Position numbers and translations under genes: made by a program. 64,000 nt of DNA from Corylus avellana (taxonomy: Eukaryota; Streptophyta; Magnoliopsida; Fagales; Betulaceae), in the NCBI RefSeq assembly GCF_901000735.1, contig NC_081541.1:43788263-43852262 (forward strand), in the 5' to 3' direction. Positions 42,468 through 57,400 of the stretch are shown here, piece after piece (positions within the stretch are counted from its first letter, which is position 1; each line of letters opens with the position of its first letter). Below the pieces are notes generated by a model. That model saw only the letters and a program-made list of their open reading frames with translations. It was not told where the DNA came from and made no database searches.

Positions 42468-45400
42468 ATGGTGGCCAGGTCTAACGCGACGCCGGATTTG
42501 GAGCCGCTGCGCGAGCTATTCAGACACCATATAGAATCATTTGATTATATGGCGGATAAAGGACTCGAAATCCTCTTTGAAAGCGTCAAGGCAGTACAAG
42601 TTGACGATCCTTTTACCAACAAGAAGCTCAGAAATATCCTTTGCTACTCACCGATTCTCTTTTTGCTGTTTGTTTGTATGAATTAATTGAGTTTTATTTT
42701 TTTATTTTTTTTCAATGTAATTTACGTTAATTCTTGACTTGAGCTTACTCTGGTTGGCCGAACCTAAGTTGTCGAAGCCAGATAAGGAGCTGTTATCGAA
42801 CAATATGGATTACAAACCATTCCCTTACAAAGTAAGTTTTTTATTTTTATTTTTTTAATTCCCAGGGAGTCATTGTTTATTTGTTTCTATTAATCTCTCC
42901 TCCATCGTTGATTTTCTGAATACAGTTCAGGCAGGCTAAGATTTCGTACACCGGGAGTTTGACGGCGAAGGTTTATTTTCAGTTGAATGATGGACCTCCC
43001 ATTGGAATAAATTTCAAATTTGGGCAGTTTCCGATAATGGTGAAGGTTGGTATTGTGTTCCTTTTGGTTTTGGTTTCTAAAGTTTATCAAATTTTGTGTT
43101 TGTATAAATAAGTTCATGTGTGAGTGAATGGTTTGCTTTTCTGGATTGGTTCTTTTCTCTTACAGGAACAAGAACTATGAGTATACATAGCGATTATAGT
43201 TAAAAATAATTGAAGAAAGTTTAAGTGATATATAATGCACTAGTTACTGAAAAACGCACTAGGAAAATAAAAGAAGCTTTTGCTTACAGATTTGGATGGC
43301 AGTGTGGTGGGGAATTTGTTCATAAGAAAGTGGTATGTTTACAGTTTAATATAAGTGTGTGAAATAATTTAATTTAGTAAATAAGGCAATGGGTCTAACA
43401 GTGCCCATAAGTTTGCTACTGATACAAGACTGGGGAATGGTAACATTGATGAGTATAGTTGTGCATGGAGCAACTTTGGTTTTGAGAGGCCAGAGGAAGT
43501 TGGACTGGAAAATTGTTTGGTGTCTCTAGCACCATATATTTGTGGTGATCTCATCTGTATCTTATTATCATATTCAAATATCAGTGTAAGTAAATATGTA
43601 TGGTTGTATACACATTGCTGAGTATAGTTGTGCATCGACATCTTATAGTTTAAATGCTTATTATTTTTTTTAGTGGCACTATGCAATAAAGATAACTAGA
43701 CAAAAACTAGTTCCTTTTTATTTAAATCAACCCATAATGTATTCCATAGGGTGAAATCTACTATATTATCATTTTCTTAGTGTTGCCTGAATGTGTTCTA
43801 TGCAGTCAAAACTTTGTTATTTGAGAGATGCTGAACCCCAAGATCTAATTTCCTGCAAAGAAGAGTCATCAGAAATGGGTGGGTAAGTGTTTCGATATCT
43901 CTTCTACTTACAATGTATTCGGTCCTTAGTTTAGGATAATCACATTTCATTTAATTGGGCTTTAGATTAAATTTTATGATGATGGAAATTCTGGAAGTAG
44001 ATTTTGTAAGCAAGTATATTCTTCTAAGCAGAATAGATTTGCAGTATATAATTACTTGTAAAGAAATATATATATATTTATTTATTTATTTATTTTGTAT
44101 CATCAGTAAGCTATTTAAATATGGTAAGAGCTTGACACAGTGTTTGTTTTCTTCTTGGATTGTGCAATAATGGGTGTTCATGTAGTCTGTTTGGAATTCA
44201 AGTATTAATTAATGTCATATTTGGCTTAATAATTGCTATTGAGGTCGCAAATTTTGGTAAATAGATTTATTTGTCCCTTTTTTGAATTATTTTTGTTTAG
44301 TCTATATAATTCCTACTTCACTAAATTGTTCTTTGGTTGTTTTGTAGTTACTTCATATTGAATGGGCTTGAGAGAGTTGTTCGACTTCTTATATTGCCAA
44401 AGCGGAATTATGTAAGTGAGCTGAGTTTTATGCATATACTTTTCTATAGTCAAGTAGGCTAATTGTTCAACCTTGAATTATGGCTGCAGCGAGGATTTAT
44501 AGTAAAATTTTCGGTGAACCTAAAAAACTAACCTAGTTAGTTGCCTAGTAGATGCTATTCTTCATGTTTAACCAAAATTGAAACTTTTGGTGCATCAATA
44601 CTTTCTGAAGCGAATCAGTACTTTGTTCAATACAATCTTTTCTTTTGCTTTTGATGCTTATGAATGTTGCATAGCTGAAATAAGTGCTTTATGGTCCAGC
44701 CAATGAGTTTGGTGCGGAATTCTTTTAGTGATCGACGAGAAGGATATACTGATAAAGCAGTTGTCATAAGGTTCTCTCTCTATACTATGCACATAAAGTT
44801 TATTTTCGTAATATTCATTTACATATGCAGTTTCCATATTCTTATCTTCACTTATAAAAAAAAAAATTTCCATTTACTGATCAGATATATTGTGCAGATT
44901 TAGGACCTTTAAGTGGTTAAAGATGGATCTTTTTAATGTTGAACAATGGAAATTGATTTGATAGCATATTGTTATTCTAGTATATAGCATTTTTTAAAGA
45001 TACAATAATATCATGTTTCGAAAACCTGTCCAAAGTCCAGATTGGCTAGTCAAACCAATCCAACAGTCAGCTGTGCCCTAAAACCAAGATGTTAAAAGCT
45101 GGACCCTATTGGGCATTTGGATTAGTGCAACCATGAACTGGCCCTAAAACAGTTGGATTAACCCCTCAAAACTGTTCTACTAAGAAGAAGAAAAAAATCC
45201 AGCAAACTGCATGTGAACTCCTAGTGCAATATAACTTGTTCCAGTTATTATTACTTGTCACAATTTTTTTTTATTCCCGTTATCATTTCAGCCTTCATGT
45301 GACTGCTTACTTGATTGTTTTCACTTTTTGGCTATGATTGCTCTTTAATTGTCATTTCAGGTGTGAAAGAAAAGATCAGTCTTCTGTAACAGTCAAATTG

Positions 45401-48400
45401 TATTACCTTCATAATGGAAGTGCAAGGCTTGGATTTTGGTAAGCCAGGTTTGGGTCTAACAAAGTAATTTATGGCTAGTTTTGAATATAACTGGAATAAT
45501 TTTTCATATATTTTATTTTATAGGATACAGGGGAGGGAGTACTTGCTTCCTGTGGGCATTGTGCTAAAGGTGGGTGTGACGCATATAGTTTCTTTCAGAT
45601 ATCCTTGGCCTTTTTGATTTTTGTAGAACCATTCATATTTATGAGGAACTTTTTCCAGTTAACAAGCAAAATGATTTTTGCTTAAGCAAATAGCTGTTCA
45701 TTTTGTTGTGTGCGGAAGGGCCTAAATACTGTTGCCTTTGCATACTCCTTGCACCTATGCTATGGTGGTCAAATAGTTGAATGGAGTTCTATAGAAATGA
45801 GAAAGAATAATATTTGGCTTGTCTAAGTTGGAATAATCGAGAAAGTTTCTTCATATTAGATTGTCATTCTAGTGTTTTTTACTGATACATGCTACTACTA
45901 TTAAGAGAATATTAATATATCCCGAATCATTACTTTTATTTGATCTTTAGTATTATTAGTTTAGAAATTCGATCACAACAATGAGGAAAATAATCTGCTT
46001 CATATTTTAATTTTTTTACTAGAGAAAATACGTCATCTACAGTTAACGATCATAAAAGAAATGTTCCTTGGTTATATTAGTAGAAAGGGTTTCATATTTA
46101 ATTCCTATATAGTCCAAATATTGCCTTCGCACTTAAGGTGTGCGGCCCTTGCATGGGTAGGGACCGGGGTGGTTTTGGTCCTAAAAAAAATAGCAAAAAG
46201 TTCATACATACTAAAATATTCACAACAATGATATAGTGGGTGTTTTTTTTTTCCTCCAAGTTCAATTTTTGGATAGAATGTTACATAATGCGCACTTTTG
46301 GTTTTATTGTGTAGTTAACCTTCTGTCTTGTCATGCTTCATTTTCTTTTTTCTGTTGGGCTATGGTGGTATAATAGATTCGCTTCTTGTTATAAACAGGC
46401 CCTTATTGAGGTGAATGATCGTGAAATTTTTGAGAGATTGACGTGCTGCTGTAGTGAGAGAGATGAGAGAGAAAAGGGTGCTGTTGCCACTCAGCTTGTG
46501 CGTGAAAGGGCAAAAATTATTCTTGATGAAGTTCGAGATCTGTCTCTTGTAACTCATCTTCAATGTCTAAAGCATATTGGTATTTATTATGAAATGTTTT
46601 CATTGTTATTTGATTTTCAGATATTAATCACCTATGTTAACTCTGGTCATTACAAATTTAGGAGAACATTTCCAACCTGTTATGGATGGGATGGAGAATG
46701 AAAGTTATTCTGTTGTAAGTTCTGATTTTTTTCCTATTACAATTTTCCTTAAAAAAATGAGTAAGAATTACTTTGCACATTCAACCTGAAGTGTACTTTT
46801 TATAGAATTGATTTTTCTGTTAACTGGTTCCATATTCCTTTTTTGGTAGGTTGCTAATGATGTTCTTAAGGAGTACATATTTGTTCACCTTGATAACAAT
46901 TACAAAAAGTTCGATCTACTCATGTTAGCCACTCTCGCTCTTTTATCTTGATTCCTACATTATCTTTCCCAACACAGTGGTGCCACTTTTCTTTTTTTTT
47001 CACACATTTTTTTTTTGGTAGAGAGGTTTTGTTCTCACATATTTACTTGAATGTTGGCTCTTTTATTTAGCTTTATGCTGCAGAAACTTTTCTCGCTTGT
47101 AGATCAGACGTCTGTGCCAGACAACCCAGATTCCTTGCAAAATCAAGAAGTCTTACTCCCTGGTCACTTGATTACCATTTATCTCAAGGTAGAAAACTAG
47201 AATTGCTATCTTCCAAAGGAAGCTTTTGTTTTGGGAAGAAAATACATTCCCTCCCTTTAGGGCTAGGCAGTAAAAAAACAAACCATAACACCTAAGCCCC
47301 TCATGGTCATGACAAAAATACAAAAGTCAACATATAAGTTACACATTACCCTGTATTGGAGAGTGGCATGAACTACTTCACCTGTTTCTACTTTTTCTAA
47401 GTTTTTAGATTTATTTCTTCTTTTTCTATGGGTTAGGGGTTCTCTTGTATACTTTATGTGTATTTGGGTTCCACCCCTCTGTGTTTTAAATGAATATACA
47501 TTAGGAAGGCCGTGTTACAACCATTCATGGTTTTTTGTTCTTTTCTTTTCTTGTCTGAAATGCATCTCATATGTAGCATTTGTCATTTTTCTGACTTGGG
47601 ATAAAGGCTCAAGCTTTCAATTACTTCAGTTCCACCTTGATTTAAACAGGTGTTAAGTTGATTGTCTTTTTGTGTGTGTTGGAAGTGTGCAGTGCGGGTG
47701 GGGGGGTGTCTAATTCTAAACAAGAGTGTTTTGTCTTTTACCTCTTAATACTCTTATTCTGTTTGATGCGGGATTTGGAATTTTGTGTCCATGTCTCTGC
47801 AGCACTATTTGCAAAGTAAATGGTTGTAACTTTTTGCTGCATATCAAGTGATATAAAATGTAGCAATCCTTAATATTACAAATATGTGAACAAGTGCTGC
47901 CATAGAAGTCTAATGCTTATAAAGTAATCGGCACCATCTCTCTCTCTCATAATTTAAACTTTCTATATCCAAAGGAGGAGGAAACTCAAATATACAGTGT
48001 ATCAAAGCCAACCCTAAACTATTACAAAGGGAAATTTAAAAGATCTTAAAACAAATTGTGGAATGGATGCTGCTTAAAGCAATCATCCAATCATATGGCA
48101 GTCTAAAAAAATAAAGACTTGGTTACATGCTGTGGAAGTGGTTATCTTGCCCCATCTTTTCATATATTATTCAGTTATTTGAAAGAAACATAATATCATA
48201 TCTAATACCATGGGCCTAGAATTTCTTCCTTCCTGTCTACTCATGCTAATTTTGTCATCTCCTTGCTGATGCATGCCGCACAGGCTGACATGTTTATCAC
48301 ATCAAATTTGCATCCACCATATTGTCGTGTCAGTTAATTTAATTGTTGTTCAGTGTTATAGAAGTTCCATATTGAATACACTTTTTTTCTGTGTTTCTAG

Positions 48401-51400
48401 GAAAAACTAGAAGATTGGCTACGTAAGGGAAAAAGGCTTCTTCAAGATGAGATCAATAACGAGAGTAAATATTTTGATCTTGGCAATGGTATGTCATGTT
48501 TTTAACTGTTTAAAGAATCTCTCTCTCTCTCTCTCTCATTTTTTTATGCTATTTGGATTCTATTTTCATTTAAGGTGTTTCGTGTAATCTTTTCATCCAC
48601 CCGAGGAATTAGTTTGTACCATTCATATTGAAACCAACAAATGTATGTATTCTGATACTCCTAAATTATATTATATAATTGAAGACATAGCAGAGCTATG
48701 GCCATAGTTGTCATCTTCTATTTGGTGCTAACTCTTTTTCTCTCTCCTTTGTTTGGGGTTCATTAATGTTTGAATGTGGTATTATGGAGCATGTAGGTAA
48801 AATACTTGTAGACAATCAGACCTCCTTTTTAATCAAATTTGAATTTATGTTTCTTGAAATAAAGTAAACTTGTTTACAGGAGAGGAGAGGAGAGTATATC
48901 ACTATATCTTAACCGTTCTTATTACTGTTAATGAAATGCAATCTACGTATATCACTATATCTTAACCATTCTTATTACTGTTAATGAAATGCAATCTATG
49001 GCATTTTTCTTTATATTCTGGCAATTTCTCTTCTGCTGTTGCATTTGTATACTGGAGAGGAGAGTACTGTGGAAACAATTAAGGATTTAGGCTCTTAATG
49101 TCTTTATTTATTTTTGATGAATTTTTTATTTTTGTAATTAATCTGCATATGATCATCCCTAAGGGTGGGACCACCCCACCATCACTGCCTTGCTGTTTGG
49201 CACATGTGGGATTTGTTTTAGTTTTTTTCCCCCTTTTCTTTGTGTGAACAATAATTTTGTCCTTGTTCCTTGAGAGGAGGAAAATGGGAAAGAAGAGAAA
49301 AAGTTGATTTTGGGAGCTATTGGGCTAGGATTTAGTGATAAGTTGTTTGGCGCTTGAGCTAGTTTGTACATTTTTTTTGAATTGGTAGTGGAAATACTCG
49401 CCACTGGATATTTCCACATGTTAAGGTTACTATTTTGAACATCTGCCGGTGTCCTTACTCATATTGTGGTGGAGAACAATGTTACAATAAAAGCATTTTC
49501 TTGTTAAAATATTGTACAGAAAAGTTTCAATGGTTTCCTATATTGAAATTTAGGTTATTGTTGATGGATTGGTGACATTGCATCTTGTTTCATTGGATAA
49601 TGCAGTAGAACATGTCAAGAAGGTTTTGGATAAAAATCCTGCGAAGCAAATTAGTTCTGCTGTTGAGAACATGTTAAAAACTGGAAGACTGGCTACACGA
49701 TCAGGTCTAGATTTGCAGCAGGTATTGACTTTCTGGTGATCACCTTTGTTCTTTCCATTCAAAAATTTCATTGGTCCCTCGTTATTTTGGTTTTGCAATG
49801 CATCCTTAACTTGTACTGATACACCATCGATATTTGAAAATCTGTGAGTAAAGTTCAATTGCATTCTAATATCTAATTGTGGCCTTCAAACCATTGTCAA
49901 TGGTATGATCTTTGTTGGTCTTTCTGGGGTATTGCAAAATGCCAATTTCTCCTTTTTACACACAGACACATATATATGTTGGCTCATTTCTTCTCCGTGA
50001 TTATATCCCATTTCCCCATTCAGTGGTTAACTTGCTGTTTGGTTCAATGTTGACCTTTTGTAACTTGAAATGAAAAGTGTGTTTTTCAAGCTCATGGTTA
50101 ACTCTAACTTAGATTGTTTTTTAGTAGGAACAAGTCATTGGATCTTTGGGAAAATGGACCCTTATTCAATTCATTACTTGAGCATCTGTTTGCACTTTCT
50201 CATTTCAAGTACTAAATTTTGACCGACGTAGATCCTTTGCAATTTAATTGCATAAAACCTTCTGTGTGCTTTGAAAAGATCTTCTTTAATGTTTAATGTA
50301 TCAGAATAAGGAAAATAATTAAAAAACATGTTGTACTCGTTTATATGTCTGCCTTTTTCTATGTAGTTTTTTTTTTTTTTTTTTTTTTTTTTAAGTCTAT
50401 AAGCTTGTTGTTTATATTAAACTAGAATTGTACTTTACGGATTATGTTTTGCTTCACTAGAGAGCAGGATTTACGGTTCAGGCAGAGAGGCTTAATTTCT
50501 TACGTTTTCTTTCGCACTTTCGTGCTGTTCATCGAGGGGCTTCATTTGCTGGACTTCGAACCACAGCTGTGCGGAAGTTGTTACCTGAGTATGTTACTTG
50601 CTAATTTAATTAGTCACGTGTATTTCATCTTGCCTTATATTTACATACTTATTTTTTATTTGTAGATCTTGGGGTTTTCTTTGCCCTGTGCACACACCTG
50701 ATGGGGAGCCATGTGGTTTGTTGAATCATATGACTAAAAATTGCCGTAAGTTTATATATATATTCTCTGTTTTTCAAATAGAAATTATATTTCTATAACT
50801 CTATGTAAATTACCTTAAAACTAATACGATGCCTTTTTTCACTCTCTCTCGTGGTGTATCAGAGATGAATCAAGTGAATGCAAGTAAAAGTTGTGTATAT
50901 ATTTTAATGATATTTCGATTACTTTTGAAAAAAAATTATGTGTATATATTGTTTTCTATACATTGGTTCAAGCAAACAATTAAATTTATTTGCAAAGTAT
51001 CAGGTGATAAACAAGTGAACCGCACAAGAGATGTTCCTATTTGAGAAATGGAGTCACATGTTGTTGTTATAGCCAATGAATGTCTTGATAGTAGGATTAG
51101 ATCCGATGAGTCTGGGGTTCTTTGTTAAGTTGGTTATTGAGAAGGCTTGTGATCATGTCGATTGAAAGTTCTAAAGTATAGATTAACTTTTGGAACAAAT
51201 AGTGGTTTAGCATGGTATCAAAGCCAAAGATCCTGAGTTCGAACTTTAACTCCGTCAATTCACCCCCCATTTAAATTAAATAGTCTACATGTTGGGTCTC
51301 CTATTAAAAGGAAGTTTGAGCTCACACGTGATGGGGAATGTTAAAGTATCGATTAAATGATTAAATTTACCTCTTCTTTGTAATAGAATCCACTAGTAAT

Positions 51401-54400
51401 CCTCCTCGACCCAGAAATGGCAATCGACAACTCGCTGGCAGCTCTGGTCCACTCCCAAAAATTGCCTGCAGCTTTAGTTCTCTCCCAGATTTTGCCGGAG
51501 ATTTCATTTCACCATTCTCAGGGGGCTTCGGTTCTCCCTCTCCCTTCCAATGGTGTTCTGGGTGGACCAGCTTCCTCCGGTTACTCAGATTGGGTTCTGC
51601 ATTGCATTGTGTAAAGGAGATTTGTCCTATTGTGGGGATCTCTTGTGTGGGTCGTGAGGAGCATACTTTGGCTCTTTGACAACTATTGAAGAGACATCGT
51701 AGTGAGGAATTGGCTTCTCTCTCTAATATTGGTATTAAAGGCAGCAAAGAGCTTCCATTAACTATGATGCTAGAGGCGAGTGTTCAAGTTGTGGAAAAAG
51801 GCAAGGCTCATGTGGGGCTTTCTAGTTAGGTGTTTCTTTTTGTATACTTGTGCACCTAGCGACGTCTTATTCTTTTAATAAAATTTTCGACTACTTGTCA
51901 AAAAAAAAAAAATTAAGGATTATGGTTTAGTGGAATTGGATTTAGTAGGTGGAAAAGAGAATGATATGATTCATCAAGCAAAATTACCTTAAACAGCAAT
52001 TACAATCTAAAAGTGAAAGTAGTGGTGCTTTCTTGTTCCTACCGAAGCCTTTGGGGGTGGGGTTGTGGAAGAATATCAGGAAAGGGTGTGATAATTTGTT
52101 CAGCTTTACTAGATTTGAGGTGGGGGATGGCATCAAAATTAGCTTTTGGCATGACTAGTGGTGTGGGGAAGCGGCTCTAAATGTATCTTTTTCAATTTTA
52201 TTTGGTCTCGCTTGCGCAAAGGATGCCTCTATAGTAGCTAATTTGGAGCTTATGGGTGATTCCAACAAAATGGAATGTAAGCTTTGCTAGAGCGGCATAG
52301 GATTGGGAGGCAAGATATCTTTACTTCTTTTTACTACTTGTTGCACTCAGTTAGAGTGAGAAGAGGATGTGAAGATTAGCTAGGTTGGGCTTCCTCCAAA
52401 AAAGGTTTGTTCAAGGTCAAATCGTACTTCTACTCGATGGTTTCTCCTGTAGGAAGCCGCTTTCCTTGGAAGAGTGTTTGGAGAACACAGGCTCCTTTGA
52501 GGGCGGCAGTTTTTGTCTGGTCGAAGGCTCTATGCAAGATCCTCACCTTGGATAATCTTAGGAGGTGGCACATCATCGTGATGGATAGATGTTGCATGTG
52601 CAAGAGGAATGGGGAGTCAGTGGATCACCTTATTCTCCATTGCGATGTGGCTTCCGCCATTTGGAGTGTTTTTTAGTCATTTTGGGATGTCCTGAATTAT
52701 GCCTAGAAGTGTTGTTGATCTGCTTAATTGTTGGAGGTCCTATGGTAGGCCTAGGAGTGTTGTGGTATGGAGAATGGTGTCTACGTGCCTCTTTTGGTGT
52801 GTATGGAAGGAAATGAATGATAGGTGCTTTGAGGACAGAGAGAGGACGTTGGAGAAAATTTTATCTTTGTTCTATGAAACTTTGTATTTATGGACGGCAG
52901 CGTATGAGTCTCCTTTGTCAATTGGTTTTAGTGATTTCCTTGTTCATTTTGCCCTTGCTAGTTATGTGGTTTCTTTTGTATACTTCCGGTGTACTTAGGA
53001 GTGCCTTACGCTTTTAATAAGATTGGTTTATTTACTTTTAATAAAAAAAACACTCTGAAAGTGAAATGATAGCATCAATATGAGAAAATAAAAGCACAAT
53101 TTTTTCAATAAATAGTATAATCCAATTGATTGGCATAACCTGCTTAGAAGTGGATTGTGCTTTCCAATTTATGTGCGAAGTTATATCAATGCCTTTATCA
53201 TATAATTTTCTATGTAAATGGTGTGGGAGTAAAATAAATATGTTATATGTCATGTTGTGTATCACATAGTTGAATTACAGTTATGCTTAATGTTCTTCCC
53301 TGGTAATCTTTTATGTAGAAGATGTTTTGTAATTCAGTCTTAGACAAATGCGTCTGTAATGGTGTCGTGTTTGTTTGTTTGTTGTTTGGTTGTAGTTCCC
53401 TTGGAGTCAGTTTGTAACGAGGGAACTTGAGTAGCTGTGGTGCTATGTTTGTTCTTCATAGCTTAATGAATTGATTATTCATCTCAAAAAAATCTTTTAT
53501 GTAGAAGCTATATTTAGAAATCTTGGTTGCTTTTGATGTTTATTTACTAGTATTCATGATGATGTGTTGTTTATGCGCATTCTCTTTCAGGTGAACATGA
53601 CACCTAATACTTTTCTCTTATATTTTTCAGGAATTACATCATATTTTGATTCTCAAGAAGATATTAGAGATTTTGAAAAAATAAGAAATAATGTTGTCGA
53701 TTTTTTGACAAATTTTGGAGTGACACCTCTATGGCCATACCTAGATAAACGTGGTACTCCTGCAGTTCTTTCTGTCCTTCTAGATGGTCATGTTGTTGGC
53801 TTTGTACCTTCTAGTGAAGTTGAGAATGTTGTGGCTGAGTTACGGCGATTTAAATTATCTGCTACTTCAAAGGTTTGTTTTTGTCAAATTTTATTTGCCT
53901 TTACTCCCTAGAGTTTCCTTCCTTGGACGTGTTGCTGATATTTTTATGTGGCAGATTCCTGGTGATCTGGAAGTGGGATATGTTCCTTTGAGTTTTGGTG
54001 GAGCATATCCTGGTTTGTACCTCTTCACCTCTCCTGGTAGATTTGTTCGGCCAGTTAGAAATATTTCAATACATAGTGAGAAAAGTCAGAATATTGAACT
54101 TATTGGGCCATTTGAACAGGTAATGCAGAATATCCAAATACATTTCGTACCTCATAAAAGTTAGTAGATAAATTTGGGCTTTATAAATTAGTAGCTAACT
54201 GGTTTTAATATTCCATTTCAGGTGTTTATGGAAATAAGCTGTCCTGATGGTGAAGATGGTGGCAGAAAAAATGCTTCTCCTGCAACTCATGAAGAAATCC
54301 ATCCAACCGGAATGCTCAGTGTGGTTGCAAATCTTACTCCTTGGTCAGAACATAATCAGAGCCCACGCAATATGTACCAGTGTCAAGTACTTTTCTTTTT

Positions 54401-57400
54401 TTCTTTTTGTTTTCCCCTTTTTTGAGTAGTTTTTCTACTTGTGTAGTGTTGTATATTGCTCCTGCTCGTTATCAAATATCTTTTTAATGTTCAATTTTTT
54501 TACGTTCCTTATTTATTTATAAATTGTAGATGGCAAAACAAACAATGGCTTTCTCTTCACAAGCAATTAAATTTCGTGCGGATCAAAAGTTGTACCATCT
54601 TCAGGTCAGCTCATATCATTTCTGACCTTCTTTACTTATTTAATTATTATTATTATTTTAGTAAGAGTAGAAGGGCCGCAACTTATAAATATAACTGTCT
54701 CTATTTTGTGTGTAGTAGGGTTTAGTTGAGTTCTTGTTTAGTAGGGTTTAGTCCTCCATCCATGTGACTTCATAAACTGAAGGGTCATCAAGGTCATTAC
54801 TTTGTGTTGGTCATGAAATAATTGCAGGAGTTATATTAAAGAGAATTTTGTGGTAGTGGAATGGTGTTGTATGTATAAGAAGAACGGAGAGTTTGTCGAT
54901 CATTTACTCCTTCATTGCGAGGTTGCTAGTGCTTTGTGGCATTCTTTCTTCAGTCGGTTTGGGTTGCATTAGGATGTGGAGGATTTATATGCTTGTTGGT
55001 GGACGGGAGGGCGTTCCCCGGAGTGCAATTGTGTGGAAGATGATTCATTTATGTCTTATATGGTGCTTATGGAGCGAAAGAAATGCAAGATGTTTTGATG
55101 ATTCCACTAGAACTCTAGAGGAGCTTATCCACTTTTTCTTCTTTACATTTTTCACCTGTTCTGCCGCTTGGTTAGCTCCCTTTAGTGATTAGTTTCTCTG
55201 ATTTTCTCTTTCTTTTCTCTTCTTCTAATTAGGCGCCCTCTTTTTATACTTCTCGTATAATTGGGTTCCCCTCTGCGCTTTTGATATATACAACATTACT
55301 TATCAAAAAAAATATATATTAGTTTTGTTGTAAGGGGTAAATGTGTAATTTTTTGCAACTTTTGCAAATTAAGGGCATTTGTTAATGATGTTGAGATTTG
55401 AACTTTTTAAGAGTTTCCAAGTGTCCTGGGTTTATCTTTTAGACTCAAGTTAGTATTTTATTAGGTTTTATTACATATTTGCTTAGTTAAATAGGAGTTT
55501 TAGTCCAAAATAGATTAAGAGTCAATGTGTCTATATAAAAAGGTTTCATTGTATGAAAAAAAATTAAAGATTTCATTAATGGAACATGGAGCATTTTGAA
55601 CATTGAGGCACGTTGGCTGTAGTTTGCTCTCTCTCTCTCTCTCTCTCTCTTCTTCTTCTTTGGCGCATTAGTAATCTTGACGGGTGCTGTTCATAGCTCC
55701 TAAATACTCACAAACTTTTCTCTTTTCTTTTCTCTTTTGCAATTCCCAATTACGACCTTGGTCCTACCTATCGCGACCCTAAAACCTCGCATGTTTCTTC
55801 TACCATACATAAATTCCTAAACATAGCATCTGTCTGGGATTTTCCAGCAACTTGTTTGCTTCATGATATAATGCTTTTGCCCTCCTCCCCATTGTTTCAA
55901 AACCCTAGTCAATATTTGATTTCTAACCCTTCTAAAAGTATATATCTGAGAGTCAGTTGATCATCTCCACAACACCATAGTGGTAGTGGAGTAGTGTTGT
56001 ATTGCAAGAAGACCGGAGAGTCAGTTGATCATCTTCTTCTCCACTGTGAGTTCGCAAGTGCTCTTTGGCACATGATTTTTAAGCGGTTTGAGTTGCATTG
56101 GGTCATGCCTTGTGGGGTGAGGGCCTTGTTTGATAGCTGGTGGTCGGGAGGGCGTTCTCGAAGTGCGGTTGTGTGGAAGATGATTCCTCTGTGCCTTATG
56201 TGGTGTATTTGGAATGAAAGAAATGCTAGATGTTTTGATAATTCCACTAGGACCATAGAGGAATTGACTCATTTTTTCTTCTTTACTCTTTACTCTTGGA
56301 CGGCCGCTTGGCTAGCTCCTTTAGTGATTAGTTTCTCTAATTTTCTTTTTCATTTCTCTCCCTCTTAGGCGCTCTCCGTGTATACTTCCCGTGTATATGG
56401 ATTGCGCCCCTTTGCGCTTTTTATATCATCATTACTTATCAAAAAAAAAAAGTATATATCTGAGATCGGCAAAATCTTCAGTGGTCAAGTTGCCCACACT
56501 GCAATTCTCACTGGAGTCCATTATTCACTTGGGCAATGCAAGATTCTGAGTTGGAAACTTGGTTTCTTTTCTTAATATTATGTGTCATTGAGTTTTAAGT
56601 TTGCAAGGCAGTGTTTATTTCCATGAACCTTGAAGGGGTATTTTGAAGGTTAAAGCTACAGTAACAGTGGCTTTTTTACATGGATAATGGAATTAGAGGA
56701 TCTTTAAGACTGTTTGAGAGCAAAACTCCTTTCTTCTATAAACCAAAGAATTTGTACCTTTTACCCAAACTGGTGAAGGTGAAGTGACTTCATAACCCAT
56801 TGGATGCTCATGTAAACTTACCTACGAAAAAAAAAATGGTTGTCACAAACTTCAAGATTCTATTTTTCTTTTTCTAAATTCCTTGTGAAAGGTGAACTTA
56901 GTGAGCGGTCATTTTCTAGAAATGACACTATTTAATTTGAGTGGACCTTATGCACTGCTTTCATTAGTTTTTTTTATGCTTATCGCATGCTTGTTGCAAT
57001 GGTATTTCTCTCATTTTCATTGTTATTATTCTGAGGCACAGACTCCCCAAAGTCCTATTGTACGGACAAGTGCTTATACAAGTTATGGCATTGATGAATA
57101 TCCAACAGGCACGAATGCAATAGTTGCAGTGCTAGCATATACAGGGTAGGAACTTTAGACTCTCTCTTTCTCCTTTTCTTTTTCTTCTTTAGTATCATCT
57201 TAAAATTGTATTTCATTATGATGTCACAGATATGACATGGAGGACGCCATGATCCTTAATAAATCATCTGTGGAGCGTGGAATGTTCCATGGGCAAATAT
57301 ACCAGGTTGCTTCTTCTATCTTCACGGTTCTTATTTGCAAGGTTAAGTTTTCTAGATATATGGACGCGTGAGAAATAATAGCTCGAGATATGCACTTAGT

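Noticed and set aside
42468..42686. NRPA2 exon 1 read straight through to [11 protein letters not shown]
   Set aside because: The reading loses NRPA2 similarity after KLR. The AT-AC intron gives the conserved continuation.
51367..51747. 126-codon minus-strand frame
   Set aside because: Antisense of a LINE-like segment, with no similarity to known proteins that I can see.
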